From: JAICKN01 sp036489565
GTDB lineage: Bacteria; Acidobacteriota; Terriglobia; Terriglobales; Acidobacteriaceae
Assembly: GCA_036489565.1 (NCBI GenBank)
Contig: DASXFN010000009.1
Location: 1 to 24,131, forward strand
DNA length: 24,131 nt
Reading direction: 5' to 3'
The notes below the pieces were generated by a model. The model did not search any database and had not been told where the DNA came from. It was given only the letters and a program-made list of their open reading frames with translations. Of the stretch, positions 1 through 6,410 are shown piece after piece. Position 1 is the stretch's first letter. Every line of letters starts with the position of its first letter. The position numbers and the translations under genes were made by a program.

Positions 1-15
1 TTCCCCAATTCGTGA

Positions 16-720
16 TCAAGCGGTAAAAGCCAGCCCATCTTGCCGTGGATCAGGCGAAGACTTTTTCGGTCGTCCGCCCTTTCGTGGAGCCAGCAAGCGC
101 AAGGTCGCCCGCTCCAGTCCAGCGACGAACTCAGTTGTCCCCCGCGGACGTCCGGTGTAGGTGCAACGTCGAAGTGCAGCTAGCTCCGCCTGCGACTCTC
201 CTTCGGTCAAATAGTTGCGCCACGCGGCCGCGCTCCAGCGTTTCCGCCATAAGCTCATCTCCAGCCGCGTTTCCTGATCATTGTTGCAGTGGGCCGTAGC
301 GCTGGACCATTGCCATTGTTCGGCCGCGGTGACCATGCCAGCCCGTACTGGATTGAGTTCGGTATACCGTAGCGCCTCCCAAAGATGGGGGTCATCCAGC
401 GGACAGGAATAGAACCGTCCCTGCCAGACATGGCCGGAGGAAAACTGGCGTGCGTTCCAGTAGGCAGCGTAGCGTCCGTGAGTATGCTTGAGTGTGTTGG
501 CCATGGCCGCTTCGATGCCGGGAAGCACGATTAAGTGCACGTGGTTGGACATGAGGCAGTAGCCCAGCACAGAGAGGCTGTAGAGTTCAGCATACTGCCG
601 CAGTAACTCGAGATAGGTGATGCGGTCGGCGTCCTGGGAGAAGATCGCTTGTCGGGCATTGCCGCGCTGCGTAACATGATGGGGAACATCAACAGCCACT
701 ACGCGAGGCAGGCGAGCCAT
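16..720 (-). CDS. REP-associated tyrosine transposase (RAYT, Y1_Tnp / HUH family)
   Basis: A single-strand DNA transposase of the IS200/IS605-related Y1 superfamily, of the type that is usually single copy and linked to REP palindromes. The frame is open up to 801, but I place the start at 720 because the family begins with a short MARLPR-type N-terminus and the extra 27 upstream residues look like translated spacer. With that start the protein has 234 residues. The HUH metal motif is HVH at residues 60-62 (context MSNHVHLIV). The likely catalytic tyrosine lies in RYTELNPVRAG (Tyr119), the region matching the nucleophile in RAYTs. The C-terminus is basic and ends AFTA. REP palindromes lie just upstream (812-905) and the stop-codon flank (1-15) matches the junction with a REP seen at 3346-3360, so the gene sits inside a REP-RAYT-REP unit cut by the window edge. 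It appears intact. The start choice is uncertain. Confidence 0.88.
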   Translation of the reverse strand: MARLPRVVAVDVPHHVTQRGNARQAIFSQDADRITYLELLRQYAELYSLSVLGYCLMSNHVHLIVLPGIEAAMANTLKHTHGRYAAYWNARQFSSGHVWQGRFYSCPLDDPHLWEALRYTELNPVRAGMVTAAEQWQWSSATAHCNNDQETRLEMSLWRKRWSAAAWRNYLTEGESQAELAALRRCTYTGRPRGTTEFVAGLERATLRLLAPRKGGRPKKSSPDPRQDGLAFTA

Positions 721-811
721 GAGGGAAAACGTAGCAGAAAAAAGATGGCGGATGATGGATAGGAGAGAAATTCCTGGCAAACTGAGGTCGAAAATTCCCA
801 TATTGGTACGA

Positions 812-905
812 GAAAACCGGGGAACGTTCCGTCTGTCCCCAGGTTCCCGTTTTTCGGGCGTTTCAAAATAATATGGGGAACGTCCCGTCTGTCCCCTGGT
901 TTTGT
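812..905. repeat. REP palindrome copy 1 (RAYT-associated)
   Basis: Two copies of a GGGGAACGTtCCGTCTGTCCCC arm flank a core containing CCCG-TTTTT-CGGG and an AT-rich spacer (TTTCAAAATAATAT). In this copy both arms have the same orientation, unlike copies 2 and 3 where they are inverted. It lies between the RAYT start and the next gene. Confidence 0.85.
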
Positions 906-942
906 TAAGCGTATTCTCGCGACCTAAGAAGGACGGCCAGTA

Positions 943-1476
943 ATGAGCAAAATCCGGTTCAAAATCGCCCTGGTGCTTGCGGTCGCGGTGGGGACGCTTC
1001 CAGCAGTGTCACAGCAGCGTCCATCCTCCCCCGATCAGTATCCTCCCAATCCGCCCGCTAACCATGTGGAGGTGCGCTTTGCGATGGGCAAAGAGCCGGT
1101 CATATGCAAGCGCTTCGAGCTAACCGCCAAGGCTGGAGGGCAAACGATCTTAGCCGGATCGTTTGCTTCGGGCTTTTCTATCCCTCCATCCGCGTTGACC
1201 AATAACGATATGCTCGACATCGAGATCAAATGCGGAGAGCACAAGTGGCATTTTTCGGAGGTTGGGCCGCGTGCCCTTCGGCATGGGTGGTGGTGGGTTG
1301 GCACCGACTATCCGCCGTTCCAAGAGATCTTCCAAGGGGCCGATCGGTTCAAAGACGCGGTGTGGATCAAATACCTGATCGTTGATCCGATGAATGACGA
1401 GGGCTTCGAAGTATACAAGTTCTGCCCGGCGCGACTGAAAGACCAGAAGCCAGGCCCGTGCTTCGACAAAGACTGA
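943..1476 (+). CDS. Hypothetical secreted protein
   Basis: A 177-residue protein that I do not recognise. It starts with a lysine/arginine-containing n-region and a hydrophobic stretch (IALVLAVAVGTLPAVS) typical of a Sec signal peptide, with possible cleavage after about residue 23. The mature part begins with a proline-rich segment (residues about 26-41, PSSPDQYPPNPPANH) and has four cysteines (in ICKRF, IKCGEH, KFCPAR, GPCFD) that could form disulfides after export. An AAGGA sequence lies about 10 bases upstream of the ATG. It stands alone between a REP copy and a GCCGGGTGCCC repeat only 7 bases after its stop codon. An exported role is inferred from the signal peptide only. Confidence 0.6.
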   Translation: MSKIRFKIALVLAVAVGTLPAVSQQRPSSPDQYPPNPPANHVEVRFAMGKEPVICKRFELTAKAGGQTILAGSFASGFSIPPSALTNNDMLDIEIKCGEHKWHFSEVGPRALRHGWWWVGTDYPPFQEIFQGADRFKDAVWIKYLIVDPMNDEGFEVYKFCPARLKDQKPGPCFDKD

Positions 1477-1483
1477 CACCTCA

Positions 1484-1494
1484 GCCGGGTGCCC
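1484..1494 (+). repeat. GCCGGGTGCCC dispersed short repeat, copy 1
   Basis: Exact 11-mer also found at 3374-3384 and 16890-16900 and, inverted, at 3610-3620. Here it lies between the stop codon of the secreted hypothetical protein and a truncated nucleoside hydrolase fragment. Confidence 0.7.
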
Positions 1495-1495
1495 C

Positions 1496-1592
1496 ATTGG
1501 CAACGACGTGGACGACGCCTTGGCGCTTGCCATGCTGCACGCGTTCGAGAACAGGCACGAAGCCAGGCTGCTGGCAGTGACCATCACGGACA
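1496..1592 (+). pseudogene. Fragment of an inosine-uridine type nucleoside hydrolase
   Basis: Reading from 1496 in frame gives IGNDVDDALALAMLHAFENR followed by HEARLLAVTITDR. This matches the N-terminal calcium-binding signature of IU nucleoside hydrolases (DxDxxxDDAxAL, then LLAVTIT). Only about 32 codons survive. The frame begins directly after the GCCGGGTGCCC repeat, with the first conserved Asp-containing residues missing, and ends where the REP at 1593 starts. No start codon or downstream catalytic domain is present, so this is a gene remnant. The family assignment rests on one motif but the motif is characteristic. Confidence 0.65.
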
Positions 1593-1680
1593 GAAAACCT
1601 GGGGACAGACGGGACGTTTCCCCGTTTTTCGGGCGTTTCAAAATAATATGGGGAACGTCCTGTCTGTCCCCGGGTTTTCT
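1593..1680. repeat. REP palindrome copy 2 (RAYT-associated)
   Basis: Inverted arms of about 27 bases (AAAACCTGGGGACAGACGGG... and its near-complement ending CTGTCCCCGGGTTTT) around the same core with CCCGTTTTTCGGG and TTTCAAAATAATAT as copy 1. A long cruciform or hairpin is possible. Confidence 0.88.
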
Positions 1681-1755
1681 AGCCCGATCCTTACATAAAT
1701 TTAACTAACAAGACGACGGGTGGAAACCTGCACGTCCATTTCTGACGAGTAAAAT

Positions 1756-2079
1756 ATGACACCAGACGCAGTTACGCTGCTTCAACAGAACATTAACAAG
1801 ATTGTTCGACTCACTTGTCGTGATGGGGAAGCCATAGTAGCGAAAATCACTTTAGTGGATCCGATGGATGAGGAGATAGTATTCGATTTGGTCTCCACCA
1901 CCGACGAATCCAAGTATGAAAAATTTGACCGTGAGCCAGCATATCTGCTTCCTTTCAGCGATATCCTTTCCGTAGAAGCATTAGGCGATGACAAAGTGCA
2001 GCCCGCGAAAACCTGGGGACAGACGGAAAACCTGGGGACAGACGGGACGTTTCCCCGTTTTTCGGGCGTTTCAAAATAA
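1756..2079 (+). CDS. Small hypothetical protein with a REP-encoded C-terminus
   Basis: A 107-residue frame starting at ATG 1756. Residues 1 to about 84 look like a genuine small acidic protein (NKIVRLTCRDGEAIVAKI, DEEIVFDLVSTT, AYLLPFSDILSVEAL). The alternating hydrophobic pattern suggests a small beta-barrel, possibly Sm-like, but that is only a guess from the pattern. From about residue 85 the frame is entirely REP sequence (KTWGQTENLGTDGTF...), because REP copy 3 begins at 2008. The native end is therefore either lost or was only a few codons beyond 2008. The gene may still make a functional core with an unrelated tail. Confidence 0.5.
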   Translation: MTPDAVTLLQQNINKIVRLTCRDGEAIVAKITLVDPMDEEIVFDLVSTTDESKYEKFDREPAYLLPFSDILSVEALGDDKVQPAKTWGQTENLGTDGTFPRFSGVSK

Positions 2080-2124
2080 TATGGGGAACGTCCCGTCTGT
2101 CCCCGGGTTTTCCCCGGGTTTTCC
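2008..2124. repeat. REP palindrome copy 3 with duplicated outer arms
   Basis: The same palindrome as copy 2, but the outer part of each arm is doubled: AAAACCTGGGGACAGACGG occurs at 2008-2026 and again at 2027-2045, and CCCCGGGTTTT is repeated on the right side (2101-2111 and 2112-2122). It forms the 3' end of the upstream reading frame. Confidence 0.88.
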
Positions 2125-2197
2125 AGCGTGGGGCCCACAACGGTTCGGTTATTTAAATATTGAAAATGGCACCATTTTTGGGAAGATTTTGTACATT

Positions 2198-2821
2198 ATG
2201 TCAGATAGAGGATTGGTAATAACGAAGATAGTGAAGTACTTAGAGAGCGAGTTGCCCTTTTTAGCAGCAACCACAACTAAGTATGTTTACACTTGTGCGC
2301 TCGCGCCAAATTTTGCCGGTTGGGTGGGACTTAACTTAATTCAGAATCGAAACGATGGTCGTGTTGGGGTTAACTCGATCATAGGAGTTGTCAGTAAACA
2401 GATAGAAGCTTTACTAGAAAGGCTTTCACCATTTGATCAAGCCTTTCCAAAACCAACAATAACTACATCTCTAGGTTATCTCATGCCGGAAAAACGGTAT
2501 CAGGAATGGCTTTTTGTGCCACAAATGAATTTTGATTACATCTCTGAAGCAAAGAAAATAAAGCAAGCAATCGAATTGTATGGACTGCCTTTTATGAATG
2601 CCAATGCCTCTTTAGAGGCGATCACTGAAGACCTCGAACATCTTCGATTTTCATTTAGAGAATCCGTTGTTTATCGTTTACCGGTCGCTTACCTTCTCGG
2701 AGACAAAACAGAACTGGCCATGGAGTATGTAAAACGACAACTCGAAATTCTGAACGGGAGGCAAGATGATGCTGCAGCTAAATACCGCGCCTTCGGAGAT
2801 GCGTTTCTCAAAGAAGTCTGA
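2198..2821 (+). CDS. Hypothetical protein, AT-rich orphan gene
   Basis: A 207-residue protein starting MSDRGLVITKIV. The reading frame is open upstream to 1988, but that part is REP sequence, so I take the ATG at 2198; a GGAAG lies about 13 bases upstream. No family is recognised and there is no signal peptide or membrane segment. The C-terminal third (YRLPVAYLLGDKTELAMEYVKRQLEILNGRQDDAAAKY) is predicted helical. The coding sequence is clearly richer in A and T, with many AAA, ATA, TTA and TTT codons, than neighbouring genes such as groEL, which suggests recent transfer. It lies between REP copies 3 and 4. Confidence 0.6.
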   Translation: MSDRGLVITKIVKYLESELPFLAATTTKYVYTCALAPNFAGWVGLNLIQNRNDGRVGVNSIIGVVSKQIEALLERLSPFDQAFPKPTITTSLGYLMPEKRYQEWLFVPQMNFDYISEAKKIKQAIELYGLPFMNANASLEAITEDLEHLRFSFRESVVYRLPVAYLLGDKTELAMEYVKRQLEILNGRQDDAAAKYRAFGDAFLKEV

Positions 2822-2836
2822 CTATAGACATAGGAG

Positions 2837-2872
2837 AAAACCTGGGGACAGACGGAACGTTCCCGGGTTTTC
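2837..2872. repeat. REP half-site copy 4
   Basis: A single arm, AAAACCTGGGGACAGACGGAACGTTCCCGGGTTTT, starting 15 bases after the preceding stop codon. The core and second arm are missing. Confidence 0.8.
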
Positions 2873-2901
2873 GGTGTATTGAAACGAGGAGCGCGATGAT
2901 T

Positions 2902-3189
2902 TTAATGATATGCCCTAAATTTCATCAGCCCAAAGAAGCAAAATAATAATATTGCGACGATCCAAACCACCGCTGGCGGTGCCATCACTATATTCTTCGG
3001 TTTAATATCACTACTTCTGGCTGGCAATGCGAAAGCCTTACTGCTAAACCATGCGCAAATACCTGCTATCGCTATCGCCACTCCAGCCGCTACAATCGTA
3101 AACAAATCGTATTGTTCCGGTACAAAAAAAAGTGTGTTACCGGCAAAGAACAACGAAATCACGCTAAAGAAGAACAGTACCCATTTCAT
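2902..3189 (-). CDS. Small hypothetical membrane protein
   Basis: A 95-residue protein with three predicted transmembrane segments, at about residues 3-22 (VLFFFSVISLFFAGNTLFF), 29-49 (LFTIVAAGVAIAIAGICAWF) and 69-88 (APPAVVWIVAILLFCFFGLM), joined by a short charged loop (SSKAFALPARSSDIKPKN). A GAGGA Shine-Dalgarno-like sequence lies about 9 bases upstream of the ATG. The gene is AT-rich like its neighbour at 2198-2821. No family is recognised, and function cannot be inferred beyond membrane location. Confidence 0.6.
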   Translation of the reverse strand: MKWVLFFFSVISLFFAGNTLFFVPEQYDLFTIVAAGVAIAIAGICAWFSSKAFALPARSSDIKPKNIVMAPPAVVWIVAILLFCFFGLMKFRAYH

Positions 3190-3322
3190 TTTTTGCAGTC
3201 CTCATCCGTATAGCAAAACTTGTGTGTTACATCTTCCCGCAGAGGTTGTATTGATCTATAGAGCAGCTCAAACGCGTCATTCCTTGACGTGGATGCCCGT
3301 ACTCAACACCCAACACCATTTA

Positions 3323-3376
3323 AAAACCTGGGGACAGACGGAACGTTCCCCAATTCGTGATCAAGCGGTAAAAGCC
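3323..3376 (-). pseudogene. Deletion remnant of a RAYT unit: REP arm plus last codons of the transposase
   Basis: A REP arm (AAAACCTGGGGACAGACGGAACGTTCCCC, 3323-3351) is followed by 25 bases that match positions 7-31 of this window exactly. The shared block, starting TTCCCC, runs 3346-3376 against 1-31. It includes the stop codon and last four codons (AFTA) of the RAYT on the minus strand. The rest of the gene is absent, and the GCCGGGTGCCC repeat begins within the last three bases. Confidence 0.8.
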
Positions 3377-3384
3377 GGGTGCCC
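3374..3384 (+). repeat. GCCGGGTGCCC dispersed short repeat, copy 2
   Basis: Exact 11-mer overlapping the end of the RAYT remnant. An inverted partner lies at 3610-3620, so the two copies bracket 225 bases of DNA. Confidence 0.7.
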
Positions 3385-3453
3385 ACTCATTCGCGTTCTG
3401 TGCGGATGAAAATATAATTTTCACACACGCGAAGATTCGCGAGGTGCTTTTCA

Positions 3454-3561
3454 ATGAAAAAATCAACAATCATATTTATCGAACTCGGGATGTTCGCTGG
3501 TATCGTCGTAACTGGCTATACGCTCCCCGGAGTGCGTGAGCATCGCTTGCTTTGCCCATGA
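3454..3561 (+). CDS. Possible 35-residue membrane peptide or gene fragment
   Basis: ATG at 3454 with GAGGTG seven bases upstream gives MKKSTIIFIELGMFAGIVVT followed by GYTLPGVREHRLLCP. A lysine start and one hydrophobic helix are typical of a small membrane peptide or an export signal. It lies between two inverted GCCGGGTGCCC repeats, so it may be the 5' remnant of a longer gene. A neighbouring frame stays open to about 3623, which would fit a frameshift. No homologue is recognised. Confidence 0.25.
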   Translation: MKKSTIIFIELGMFAGIVVTGYTLPGVREHRLLCP

Positions 3562-3609
3562 ACTTCCTGAACTCTTAGGACCAAAGACAACGCCTCCCCT
3601 CTTATCGAA

Positions 3610-3620
3610 GGGCACCCGGC
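3610..3620 (-). repeat. GCCGGGTGCCC dispersed short repeat, copy 3 (inverted)
   Basis: Reverse complement GGGCACCCGGC, one base beyond the stop codon of the cytochrome P460-type gene on the minus strand. Confidence 0.7.
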
Positions 3621-3621
3621 A

Positions 3622-4143
3622 TTAGGGTGAATAACGAGTAAAGACAAGGTCGGTCGCTTTGGCCTTCTCGTGGCAGGGGAAGCAGCTTTTCATAAATGCT
3701 GCGTTGCCGGATTTGCCGTCTTGGAAGTGACCAAAACCCCAGCCGCCGGTTGCGGCGTACTTTGTTGAGTCCTTGACCATAAACTGAACGTTCGTGGGTG
3801 AGCCGGGAACAAATGATTGAACCTGGCCAAAGACTTTGTTGTTTTCATCCGACGGGACGTGATGGTAATGCACAGCAGCAAGGATCGTGCCGTCCGGGAA
3901 CGGAAGCTTTCCTTCACGGAAGGCGTTGATCGCTACATCGTTGCCCAAGACCGCACCGATACTGTTAAGGTTGCCCGCTTCGTGAGCTGAGGAAATCCAC
4001 CTCCAGTCGCGGTACCCGTGGGGGATTTCGGTTACGAAGGGCGCGGCGATTTGCCCATCCGCGTGGCCTGGGGCAGGGGCAAAGAGGATGACGAGGCCGC
4101 AGATTGTTACAACTGTGAACAACAAGAACGTGAAGCGCTTCAT
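3622..4143 (-). CDS. Cytochrome P460-family c-type haem protein
   Basis: A 173-residue exported protein. The start at 4143 is preferred over 4161 because GGAGG lies seven bases before it and the 4161 ATG would overlap that site. Residues about 1-28 form a Sec signal peptide (MKRFTFLLFTVVTICGLVIL, cleavage near GHADG). The mature part carries P460-type features (IPHGYRDWRWISSAHE near the N-terminus, FPDGTILAAVHYH in the middle, GGWGFGHFQDGK) and a single c-type haem motif CFPCH (Cys154, Cys157, His158) close to the end. Family members act in the periplasm; some oxidise hydroxylamine, but many such soil homologues have no known substrate. An exact TTGACA lies at 4207-4212 on the minus strand without a convincing -10 box. 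The gene stands alone. Confidence 0.82.
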   Translation of the reverse strand: MKRFTFLLFTVVTICGLVILFAPAPGHADGQIAAPFVTEIPHGYRDWRWISSAHEAGNLNSIGAVLGNDVAINAFREGKLPFPDGTILAAVHYHHVPSDENNKVFGQVQSFVPGSPTNVQFMVKDSTKYAATGGWGFGHFQDGKSGNAAFMKSCFPCHEKAKATDLVFTRYSP

Positions 4144-4329
4144 GATGATTCCTCCATTCAATAGCTCAATGAACCGAAATTAGCACGCCTACTTTATTTC
4201 CACAATTGTCAAAGGAAAGAGGCCTGGGCTATCCGCATATTCCCTGAAAAACTTGGCTAGGATAACTTCGGAGGTGGGTGGCGTATTCAATCTCAATTCT
4301 GGACTTGAGAGTGGATATGCGTAGGATGC

Positions 4330-4521
4330 TTAATGTGCAATGCCCGCCTCAACGCTTCTGGTATGGATGGAAGATGTAATCCTTTTCCATTGTTCCGGAC
4401 TTTCGACCAGTCCGCCTTTGACCGGATTGCGATGCATGTAGCGTAATTTTTCTATCCCGCTTGCGCTTGCTCCAAACATCCACCGTCCGTCTTGTTTAGA
4501 CCACCTCGCGATACCAAAATG
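4330..4521 (-). pseudogene. Decayed RAYT-like transposase C-terminus
   Basis: One minus-strand frame gives IEKLRYMHRNPVKGGLVESP followed by EQWKR, a typical RAYT C-terminal block around the catalytic tyrosine (the Y of LRYMHRNP). Just upstream, another frame gives HFWYREVV, a stop codon, then DVWSKRKR, which matches the HFWQ-R-YDFNVWSERKR block that precedes it in the family. At least one frameshift and one in-frame stop are therefore present. The HUH motif is not found; similarity fades above about 4520, within 135 bases of the start of the FHA-domain gene on the other strand. It is a different RAYT subfamily from the gene at 16-720. Confidence 0.7.
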
Positions 4522-4654
4522 TGCAAGGTGTGAATTGAAGTTCAGATGTCTTCCGAAGGTGTGAGGGACGACCATGACAATCAACGGTGTTGATCCGGAT
4601 TGAAACATCATCGGGAATAAGGCATCCTGTATTGGCGTTAATTCGTTCTTCGCA

Positions 4655-6241
4655 ATGTCTTTCGAACAAAACAGGCCCGCCCGAATTATTTTTCGAGAAG
4701 GCGCCGCCACGCGCACTATCGAACTGGCCCATACTCCCTTTTCCATTGGACGAAGCACGGAGAGCGATCTCTGCATCAACCATCCCCAGGTTTCGCGCAC
4801 GCATGTTCTGATTGACCTTGATAATGACGGCTACTTTGTGCGGGATGTGGGCAGCCGTCACGGCACTCTGCTGAATGACACGCGAACGGAGTTCGCGCGC
4901 CTCAAATCCGGTGACGCATTGCAGTTAGGCGCCTCCGCAGTCACTTTGCACTTTGTTACGGATGAGATGGAGAGCACAAATTTCTCCTTTCTGGAACAAG
5001 TCTCCCTGTCAACTTCAAAGTCCGATATCGAAAAATTGAGTTTGTTCCTGCAAGCTGTAAAGAGCCTTAGTTCCAGCCGCATGTTGACCGATGTACTGAG
5101 CAGTATGCTGGAATACACTCTCCGCATCACCCACGCTGAGCGTGGATTTGTCTTTCTCGGCGACACACCTTCAGCCCTGAAGCTTGAATGCGGGCGAAAT
5201 CACGACGGAACAGTTTTGGCTTCCGTGACAGGCATTTCGCAATCCATCATGCGGGATGCGGCGCAATCTGGTTTGGATTTCATCCTTGGGGACGCCACCC
5301 GCGATGGGATGGCGCTGGGCCGCGAGAGCATTCTGACGCACGAATTACGCAGCGTTATCGCCATCCCTCTCAGGAGCCAAAGCCATGACCGCATCTTTGG
5401 GCTGCTTTATCTGGATAGCCGGTTGCAAACCTGCGATCTCAGTTCGATTAGCAAAGAGATTCTTGGCGCGATTGCAAGGGAGGCCGCAACCCTGGTTGAA
5501 AACGCTTACATGGTGCAGGCGGAGCAAGCGGCTGGCGTGCTTCGAAAAGAACTGGAGATTGCTGCGGGAATTCAAGGCAGCATCATACCCCGTGAAATTC
5601 CTGTGGTGCCTTGCGCGAAGATACTGGCAAAAATCGCCCAGTGTACGGAAGTCGGCGGTGATTTCTACGATTTGATTCCCGTGACGGATGGAATTGTCGC
5701 CGTTGTCGCAGACGTATCCGGAAAAGGGATGTCTGCGGCAATTTTGGCATCCGTGATCCAGGGCATGATTTATGCGCAAATTACCACCGGCGCTTCGCTG
5801 GTGGAGTGCGTTACCGCCGTCAACTCATTCCTGTGTTCCCGCGTTTCCGGACGAAAGTACGTAACGCTTGCTGCCCTTCGCATTACTGCAGGAAAGGGAA
5901 CGATCGAAATCGTCAATGGCGGACATACAACACCAATTGTGCTTATGCCGGATGGGACGATCAAAATGATTGAAGATGGCGATGTGCCCGTAGGTCTTTT
6001 TAAAGACGCCAAATTTCACGCCATCGAGGTGGCAGCCCCTGCGGGTACCCGCATCGCGCTGATGAGTGATGGGTTAAGTGAAGCCGAAGACAACGAAGGC
6101 AAAGAATTTGGCTGCGATGGGATAACAAGTTATTTGGCAAGCCCAAATCCAATTGATGCGATTTTCGCCGCAGTGGACGAGTTCTGCCAAGGCCATCCCC
6201 AGCACGACGATAGAACGCTGCTGGTAATTGAGTGTTGTTAG
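4655..6241 (+). CDS. FHA-GAF-PP2C (SpoIIE-type) serine phosphatase
   Basis: A 528-residue cytoplasmic signalling protein. The N-terminal FHA domain (about residues 8-95) has the phosphothreonine-binding residues Gly32-Arg33 and Ser47-Arg48-x-His50, followed by GSRHGT. A GAF domain follows (about 130-285, ITHAERGFVFLGD to GLLYLDS), then a short helical linker (QAAGVLRKELEIAAGIQGSI). The C-terminal PP2C/SpoIIE phosphatase domain (about 300-528) has the metal-binding aspartates intact: GGDFYD (Asp336), ADVSGKGM (Asp353), SDGLSE (Asp472) and DDRTLL (Asp518-519). Similar proteins (RsbU/RsbP type) dephosphorylate anti-sigma antagonists, and the FHA domain suggests control by a threonine kinase, but no kinase or anti-sigma gene is in the window. 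No clear Shine-Dalgarno sequence precedes the ATG. Confidence 0.9.
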   Translation: MSFEQNRPARIIFREGAATRTIELAHTPFSIGRSTESDLCINHPQVSRTHVLIDLDNDGYFVRDVGSRHGTLLNDTRTEFARLKSGDALQLGASAVTLHFVTDEMESTNFSFLEQVSLSTSKSDIEKLSLFLQAVKSLSSSRMLTDVLSSMLEYTLRITHAERGFVFLGDTPSALKLECGRNHDGTVLASVTGISQSIMRDAAQSGLDFILGDATRDGMALGRESILTHELRSVIAIPLRSQSHDRIFGLLYLDSRLQTCDLSSISKEILGAIAREAATLVENAYMVQAEQAAGVLRKELEIAAGIQGSIIPREIPVVPCAKILAKIAQCTEVGGDFYDLIPVTDGIVAVVADVSGKGMSAAILASVIQGMIYAQITTGASLVECVTAVNSFLCSRVSGRKYVTLAALRITAGKGTIEIVNGGHTTPIVLMPDGTIKMIEDGDVPVGLFKDAKFHAIEVAAPAGTRIALMSDGLSEAEDNEGKEFGCDGITSYLASPNPIDAIFAAVDEFCQGHPQHDDRTLLVIECC

Positions 6242-6410
6242 AAGATATTCTGGGCTGGGAATCGGGTTTCTGGGATTGGTTTGCGCGATGGCCCTCCTCC
6301 TGCGGCAAGTGACCGGCAAAGCCATCTTTTTGATGGCGTTACTTCAATTGGCCACGCTGCTGTGGTCAATCATGAGCGCAGCTGCCGTAGAAGCAAAACT
6401 TCGAAATTAG
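6228..6410 (+). CDS. Possible small membrane protein overlapping the phosphatase end
   Basis: A 60-codon frame with a TTG start inside the last codons of the phosphatase gene, which would allow translational coupling. It encodes two hydrophobic stretches (GLGIGFLGLVCAMALLL and AIFLMALLQLATLLWSIMSA) separated by RQVTGK, a plausible two-helix membrane protein. It ends four bases into the convergent gene on the other strand. It has no recognisable family and a weak start, so it could be chance. Confidence 0.3.
   Translation: MSVVRRYSGLGIGFLGLVCAMALLLRQVTGKAIFLMALLQLATLLWSIMSAAAVEAKLRN

Noticed and set aside
1150..1641. 163-codon minus-strand frame opposite the secreted hypothetical protein
   Set aside because: Its start lies in REP sequence and it overlaps a better plus-strand gene with a signal peptide and ribosome binding site.
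812..2124. Regularly repeated palindromes as a CRISPR array
   Set aside because: The copies are separated by hundreds of bases and by genes, not by short unique spacers, and no cas genes are present.
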